Below are positions 59,652-64,000 of a stretch of 64,000 nt of DNA, one piece after another. The number at the start of each line of letters is the position of its first letter. The first letter of the stretch is position 1. Source of the stretch: Silvimonas soli (GTDB taxonomy: Bacteria; Pseudomonadota; Gammaproteobacteria; Burkholderiales; Chitinibacteraceae); the NCBI RefSeq assembly GCF_030035605.1, contig NZ_CP106736.1:4444234-4508233 (forward strand), read 5' to 3'. Both the position numbers and the translations under genes were made by a program. The notes under the pieces are model-generated. The model did no database searches, had not been told where the DNA came from, and worked only from the letters and a program-made list of their open reading frames with translations.

Positions 59652-61101
59652 CTCTTCCGCTTTTGCCCGTCAGGTCTGCCCGGATTGCTGGGGGGAGCCC
59701 GGTGGCAAAACCAAGGGTCCGACGCCTGTCCAGTCGGCGACAACAATGAGTAGTGATAACGCTCATACCTACAATTGGACGCTCAAGTCTGCATCGCCGA
59801 GCGGCGCTGTTTATTCCATTACTGATACGTGGCAAAGCTGCCGTTATAACCCCGGCGGCGACCCTATTTGCACCCCGAACACGTCTACCTCTGATGCAGG
59901 TACTAGTGTTCAGTGCACCACTACGTATCCTCTTTTTGATACGTCTACTTATGAGTGTTACAACAATTCGGCTGCTCCGCCTCAAACTTGCTCTTCTAAA
60001 GATGGGACTTCAGCCGGTAAAAAGTACGTTCCAATTGCAGGCTCCTCCGTGTCAAACGGTGCGGCCAACATTACGAATTCCGGCGCGTTTAATTCTCAAC
60101 TTGCCTCTGGCCTAAGCTCCAATATCGGCGGTTGTGAAGCTCAGGAAGTGCAGTGTGATGTTGATGCGACCACTGGGGGCTACGCGGCTTATTCTGGTAC
60201 CGGTGACACGCAAGCCTATTACAGCTGCCAGATGCGCTATACGGGCGATGATGGTGCAGGTGCCGACATCACCTATGCGACCCCAGCCAGTGACGCTAAG
60301 TCAGCTCCTCCGGCGAAGTCTCAGGATTGCCCTGTTGGTACCAGCTTTTCTACCATTGGATCGGGTTCTGACAAGCTTTCTGGTTGTGTGGCGGATAATC
60401 CGGCCGCTTCACCTACGAGCTGCCCGGCTGGGACTTCTTTTTCTACTGTCGGGTCCGGTTCCGGTGCGATTTCGGGGTGTCTCGCCACGCCGAGCAATAC
60501 ACCTGCCACTTCTGCGGCTGATTGCCCTCCGGGTTCGCTGTTCGGACAAATGGGTAATCTTTCGGGGTGCCTTGTTTCTCCGACGACTACTGATAGCACT
60601 TTGACGAATCGTGTTCCCGGTACGAATACAAATAGTTCGCTTCCGCCAGGCACTACGGCGTGCCTTTCTAATTGCACGAGCAATCCAAAATCCAATTCTT
60701 CGAGTCCGACGCCTACGCCCACCACGCCTACGCCTACACCGTGCCCGACCGGGCAAACGTGCACTGATACACCAGGCGATTCAAAGGTGGGTGCAAATGC
60801 GCCGGATAAAGGGTCTTTTTATACGCCCGGTACGGATAAGCTAAATGATGTGTTTTCGGATTTTTCGAAGAATATGCAGCAAAGCCCGATTCTCTCGGGT
60901 GCATCGGGTTTCTTTAATTTCAGTGGCGGGGGTAGTTGTCCCACGTGGACTATTCCATCCGTTCATATGCCGTTTGGCTCTTTACCTTCAATCTATATTG
61001 ATCAGTTTTGCGGGCCAGCTGCGCAATCAATGTACGCAATTATCAAAGTGGTTTTGCTTTGCGTGGCTACGTTTTTTGCCTTTCGCTGGGCGATTCTGTA
61101 A
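59584..61101 (+). CDS. Adsorption protein (pIII analogue), inovirus B copy 2
   Basis: 505 aa, identical to the protein at 51692, including all three Cys-rich repeats. The absence of variation between copies argues for very recent duplication or constant homogenisation. Confidence 0.8.
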   Translation: MNISLGIKRLLIAFIVLGGLVISSSAFARQVCPDCWGEPGGKTKGPTPVQSATTMSSDNAHTYNWTLKSASPSGAVYSITDTWQSCRYNPGGDPICTPNTSTSDAGTSVQCTTTYPLFDTSTYECYNNSAAPPQTCSSKDGTSAGKKYVPIAGSSVSNGAANITNSGAFNSQLASGLSSNIGGCEAQEVQCDVDATTGGYAAYSGTGDTQAYYSCQMRYTGDDGAGADITYATPASDAKSAPPAKSQDCPVGTSFSTIGSGSDKLSGCVADNPAASPTSCPAGTSFSTVGSGSGAISGCLATPSNTPATSAADCPPGSLFGQMGNLSGCLVSPTTTDSTLTNRVPGTNTNSSLPPGTTACLSNCTSNPKSNSSSPTPTPTTPTPTPCPTGQTCTDTPGDSKVGANAPDKGSFYTPGTDKLNDVFSDFSKNMQQSPILSGASGFFNFSGGGSCPTWTIPSVHMPFGSLPSIYIDQFCGPAAQSMYAIIKVVLLCVATFFAFRWAIL

Positions 61102-61108
61102 GGGGTAA

Positions 61109-61441
61109 ATGATGGATTGGTCTTGGCTGAGTGAAAAACTCGACAATCTTGGTAATTGGTTTTTGCTGGTTATCAAGGCTGTTTTTGCTGCGCTGGCTGA
61201 TTTCATTGGCGATATGTTTATCGCCATTGTCAAAGCGTTGCTTGGCGCAATTCTGTTTTTGTTTCAATCGTTGCCCGCACCTTCTTTTTTGAATGGTGGT
61301 ATGTCCGGCGTAACCGGCATGCTGCCTGATTACCTTGTTTATTTTTTGACCGTAACCGGTTTTGGTCAGGCAATGGCAATTTTGGGTACTGGCGTCGCTT
61401 TTCGTCTTTTGCGTAAGGTCGTTACCTTGGGGCAATGGTAA
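61109..61441 (+). CDS. pVI-like minor coat protein (inovirus B copy 2)
   Basis: 110 aa, identical to the protein at 53217. Confidence 0.82.
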   Translation: MMDWSWLSEKLDNLGNWFLLVIKAVFAALADFIGDMFIAIVKALLGAILFLFQSLPAPSFLNGGMSGVTGMLPDYLVYFLTVTGFGQAMAILGTGVAFRLLRKVVTLGQW

Positions 61442-62629
61442 ATGTTTACCTTTCATGAGGGTTTGCCGGGTCATGGCAAAACGTGGGAAGCCGTGGTTTA
61501 TCACATCCTTCCGGCCATATCGAAACAGCGGAAAGTGTTCACCAATATTCGCGGCATGGACCATGGCAAGGTGTCAGAACTGACCGGCGTCCATGTGGAT
61601 CGTGTTTCGGAATTGCTGGTGCAAATCGAATGGGACGATACGCGTCGCATTGACAAGCTGGTCGAAAATGACGCCTTGGTGGTGATTGATGAGTTGCAGG
61701 ATTTCTGGCCCGCAAAAGGGCAGGTGAGTCCCGAGATAACTGAGTTTGTGACTCAGCACCGTCACCGTGGGCTTGATCTCGTGGCCATGGGTCAGGATTT
61801 GCGCGACTGCCATGCGCTCTGGAAGCGCCGCGTAGAAAATAAAGTCGTGTTTGTGAAGCAATCGGCGCTTGGTCGAGACCACAAGTACGCCTGGACAATG
61901 TTTAAGGCCAAAGGCCCGGAAAAATTCCAGAAGATCAATAACGGCACGCGGGAATACGAGCCCAGGTTCTTTGGTGTGTATAAGACTAAGCGCGACGATG
62001 CGACCAACATGGAGCACTACAAAGATGATCGCGCCAACCTTCTGAAAACTAAATTCTTCCGGTTCCAGTTGCCGCTGGTGTTCATCATGGCCGGGGTGGC
62101 GGTGTGGTATCTCTGGGGCTTCTTTCACAAGTCGCCCGTTCATGTTGCGCCAAAAAATCAGGAGCGTGCTTATGTCGTCAATTCACCCAAAGCGCCGGCT
62201 GTTTCAGCGCAACCGGCAAATCTCGCGGTTGTTCCTGCTACTGCGGTGGCTTCGGCTGCTTCGTCGGTGGCAGTAGCGAAAACCGACGCGAACGAAGCTT
62301 ATAAGCCTGAACAATATCCGGTGGATCTGTTCCAGAAATACCGGCCCCGACTGGCTGCGATGATTGAAGGCACGTTCAATGGTCGCCATCGCGTTGAGGG
62401 CCGCATTGAAGTGATGGATGACTCGTTTCACGTGAAAGAGGAGTTCACGTTCAAGCAGCTGGCGGAGATGGGTTGGAGTGTGCAGCCGATGGAGCGGGGG
62501 GTGTTTGTATCCAGAAACAGCGACGGCCTGCGCTATCTGGTTACTGCGTGGCCAATCGACCCGTTTGGTCGCGCTGCCGATGCAACTACAAAGCAGCTTG
62601 GTCCTGAAAAGGACACTGCCGCATCGTAA
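61442..62629 (+). CDS. Zot-like assembly ATPase pI (inovirus B copy 2)
   Basis: 395 aa, identical to the protein at 53550, with intact Walker A and B motifs and membrane helix. Confidence 0.88.
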   Translation: MFTFHEGLPGHGKTWEAVVYHILPAISKQRKVFTNIRGMDHGKVSELTGVHVDRVSELLVQIEWDDTRRIDKLVENDALVVIDELQDFWPAKGQVSPEITEFVTQHRHRGLDLVAMGQDLRDCHALWKRRVENKVVFVKQSALGRDHKYAWTMFKAKGPEKFQKINNGTREYEPRFFGVYKTKRDDATNMEHYKDDRANLLKTKFFRFQLPLVFIMAGVAVWYLWGFFHKSPVHVAPKNQERAYVVNSPKAPAVSAQPANLAVVPATAVASAASSVAVAKTDANEAYKPEQYPVDLFQKYRPRLAAMIEGTFNGRHRVEGRIEVMDDSFHVKEEFTFKQLAEMGWSVQPMERGVFVSRNSDGLRYLVTAWPIDPFGRAADATTKQLGPEKDTAAS

Positions 62630-62704
62630 CGCTGCAAGCCCCGACTGGGGACCCGCTTGCGGGGTGCGAGGGGCGGGGCTAGGGCGGGGCGTCCCGCCCG
62701 TTTT
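62630..62704 (+). other. Inovirus B non-coding hairpin cluster with terminator (copy 2)
   Basis: Same GC-rich stems and final terminator as at 54738-54812. Confidence 0.6.
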
Positions 62705-62790
62705 CCATGCCGCAGCCCCAATCCTGCAAGCCGGGTTTTCGCGTTTTGTTCCGTAATGTATCCTCCGGCTACCGTGTCTGGAGATTGGTT

Positions 62791-63426
62791 ATGCGCGTTT
62801 GGGTTGCCTTTGCTGGTTTTGCTGCATTCTTTTTTCTGGCTATTCAAGTTACTGGCCCTTGGCGGTTGGGCTTGAGTGATGGTTCTGTGGCGGTTTTGGG
62901 GTTTCCGTGGCAGACGAAAATGCAGCCAGCTTTGGCCAATGACACGCGTCAACCGGTAGTTGATGTCAATTCTTTGCCGGAGCCAGTTGTAGCGGTTTCA
63001 TCCGCTCAGAAATCAATAGCAGCCGTTCCTGCGGATGTTCAATACACGCAAGGCTCTGGTGCTGTGGCAATAAAGTGCCGCGATTCGGCTGGGCATATCA
63101 GTTATGAGCAAGGGTCATGCCCGCAAGGGTCTGTATTTACGGGAACGGTTTCGGGTGCTGATATGAACGTGGCTGATCCTGTACCGCATCAGGAGCAAAG
63201 CCTTGCGGTGGCTACGTCTGATTCGGTTTCTCCGCCTGAGATACCCGGGTCGAAAGTACTGGTTTCTTCAGATGCTATCCGTGACATGCAGTGCGATGGC
63301 CTTGGCAGGGCTAAGCGGTTTAACGAGGTGCAGCGGCGTTCTCGCTCTGATAGTTCAATGATCGCCGAGCATACGAGGATTATCCGGGAAATGGATAATC
63401 TGCATTGCCCGGCGCATTTTTTCTAG
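62791..63426 (+). CDS. Accessory membrane-anchored DUF4124-like protein (inovirus B copy 2)
   Basis: 211 aa, identical to the protein at 54899; overlaps the next convergent gene by four bases. Confidence 0.6.
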   Translation: MRVWVAFAGFAAFFFLAIQVTGPWRLGLSDGSVAVLGFPWQTKMQPALANDTRQPVVDVNSLPEPVVAVSSAQKSIAAVPADVQYTQGSGAVAIKCRDSAGHISYEQGSCPQGSVFTGTVSGADMNVADPVPHQEQSLAVATSDSVSPPEIPGSKVLVSSDAIRDMQCDGLGRAKRFNEVQRRSRSDSSMIAEHTRIIREMDNLHCPAHFF

Positions 63427-63872
63427 CCAAATAGATTGTTCAGCATCATTCCCCAGCGGGACTCTAGCCCGCATTGCTTCTTGTAGAAATCATGCCTGCG
63501 GGTCAGGCCTTCGATGTGTGTGGCCTGATTCTCGCAAAGCTGCCGATCAATCCGGTAGTGATCAATAAAAATCAGTTCAATCTGCCGGGCTGCGCCTTTG
63601 AAGCTGGCGCCCGGTGGATAGATGCGGTCCTCAATCAGGTGCCAGCCTGACCACGCCCCAAAACCTTCTGGTATTCGTCCGAGCGCCTTGAATACCAGAA
63701 GCTGGTACGCCATGTACGGTACCGGCTCTGTTCCGGTCTTCCATCGGCTCACTGTGTCCAGGTCGACTTTGCAGACGGTGGCGATATCTGTTGCAGAAAC
63801 GGAAAACACGGCGTGCATGAGGTCGTTCTGATTTGATTTGAAGTCTGTGCGCGGGAATGTTCTGTTGTTCAT
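63423..63872 (-). CDS. DUF3653-like phage HTH protein (inovirus B copy 2)
   Basis: 149 aa, identical to the protein at 55531. Confidence 0.72.
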   Translation of the reverse strand: MNNRTFPRTDFKSNQNDLMHAVFSVSATDIATVCKVDLDTVSRWKTGTEPVPYMAYQLLVFKALGRIPEGFGAWSGWHLIEDRIYPPGASFKGAARQIELIFIDHYRIDRQLCENQATHIEGLTRRHDFYKKQCGLESRWGMMLNNLFG

Positions 63873-63889
63873 CTTCTACACCCTGATAT

Positions 63890-63918
63890 GAAAAAACCCG
63901 CCGTTCGTCGGGCGGGTT
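63890..63918 (-). terminator. Repressor terminator at the right end of copy 2
   Basis: Same stem and T-run as at 55998-56026. It lies downstream of whatever repressor gene crosses the next junction, so its presence predicts a third copy or a chromosomal fusion outside the window. Confidence 0.8.
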
Positions 63919-63995
63919 CTGTATCTATCGGTCGTCTTTCAGGTGAATGCAGGGCGGTTTGCTGGAAACACTCTCCGGATCAATCTACGAATGTT

Positions 63996-64000
63996 ACTTA
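63996..64000. other. Start of the next Xer/dif-like site, cut by the window edge
   Basis: ACTTA, the first five bases of the XerD arm in the phage form (as at 56104). What follows is not visible. Confidence 0.6.

Larger units (their letters stand above)
56104..63995 (+). mobile_element. Inovirus B prophage, copy 2 (7,892 bp)
   Basis: Second copy, same gene order and the same sequence as copy 1 wherever compared. It ends at the next XerD-arm start (63996). Tandem dif-integrated filamentous prophages can give rise to phage genomes by replication from one copy to the next, as established for CTXphi. Confidence 0.9.
48217..64000 (+). repeat. Tandem direct repeat of the 7,892-bp inovirus B genome
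   Basis: Every gene pair compared (Rep, coat, adsorption, Zot, accessory genes) gives identical proteins at a constant offset of 7,892 bases, and the DNA lines compared are identical. The only difference seen is at the left junction (T at 48216, A at 56108). The window ends in the first five bases of the next XerD arm (63996-64000), so a third copy or the right chromosome junction lies just outside. Confidence 0.9.

Overview
The window reads as a chromosome segment of a Gram-negative betaproteobacterium, most likely of the Neisseriales/Chitinibacteraceae type. The Neisseria-style trimeric porin, the isolated second EF-G, the MexEF-OprN-type pump and the TspB-like phage protein all point that way, but no rRNA or other taxonomic marker is present, so the placement is an inference.

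Region 1 (1-38.8 kb) is ordinary chromosome. On the left are the start of an OppA-type peptide-binding protein, a porin, 6-phosphogluconate dehydrogenase, a small hypothetical, tRNA-Gly(CCC), a CopB/RepB-like DNA-binding protein behind repeated GTGAC boxes, histidine ammonia-lyase and a stand-alone EF-G paralogue. Next come a spermidine-synthase-like protein, a YkgJ cysteine-cluster protein, a BamE-like lipoprotein, a DUF423 protein and GTP cyclohydrolase I. A leftward mannoside-type cluster follows (sugar-binding protein, 1022-aa clan GH-A hydrolase, GH125 alpha-mannosidase, LacI regulator), without ABC permeases in view. Then come ChaA, a PAS-PAS-GAF-GGDEF-EAL protein, a MexT-like LysR gene divergent from a MexS-like reductase, and the pump genes mexE-mexF-oprN. 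Small membrane and secreted proteins fill 34.4-38.8 kb.

Region 2 (39.2-41.3 kb) is a decayed PM2-like (corticovirus-type) prophage remnant. It holds a packaging ATPase broken by one extra G in a run of eight, a 31-aa membrane protein, and the N-terminal part of a P2-like major capsid protein whose frame is cut at a Xer/dif-like site. A DUF6680-like gene sits between them on the other strand.

Region 3 (41.3-64.0 kb) is an array of filamentous phages (Inoviridae) joined at Xer/dif-like sites. Phage A (6,875 bp, structural genes on the minus strand) has a gene II/X-type Rep, ssDNA-binding protein, four tiny membrane proteins, major coat, TspB-like adsorption protein, pVI-like protein and Zot. 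Phage B (7,892 bp, structural genes on the plus strand) is present as two copies that look identical base for base, and the window stops inside the next att site. B has an unrelated Rep_trans-type Rep, its own coat, adsorption and Zot genes, and two late accessory genes. No integrase is visible, which fits use of the host XerC/XerD recombinases.

The most unusual feature is that the repressor-like gene of each phage runs through the attachment site, so its C-terminus depends on what lies across the junction. The leftmost copy of B encodes a 133-aa repressor that stops in the XerD arm because of one base. The second copy encodes 153 aa and regains a nearby terminator. The phage A repressor is likewise re-tailed, and its predicted native tail is now fused in frame to the capsid remnant at 41.3 kb.
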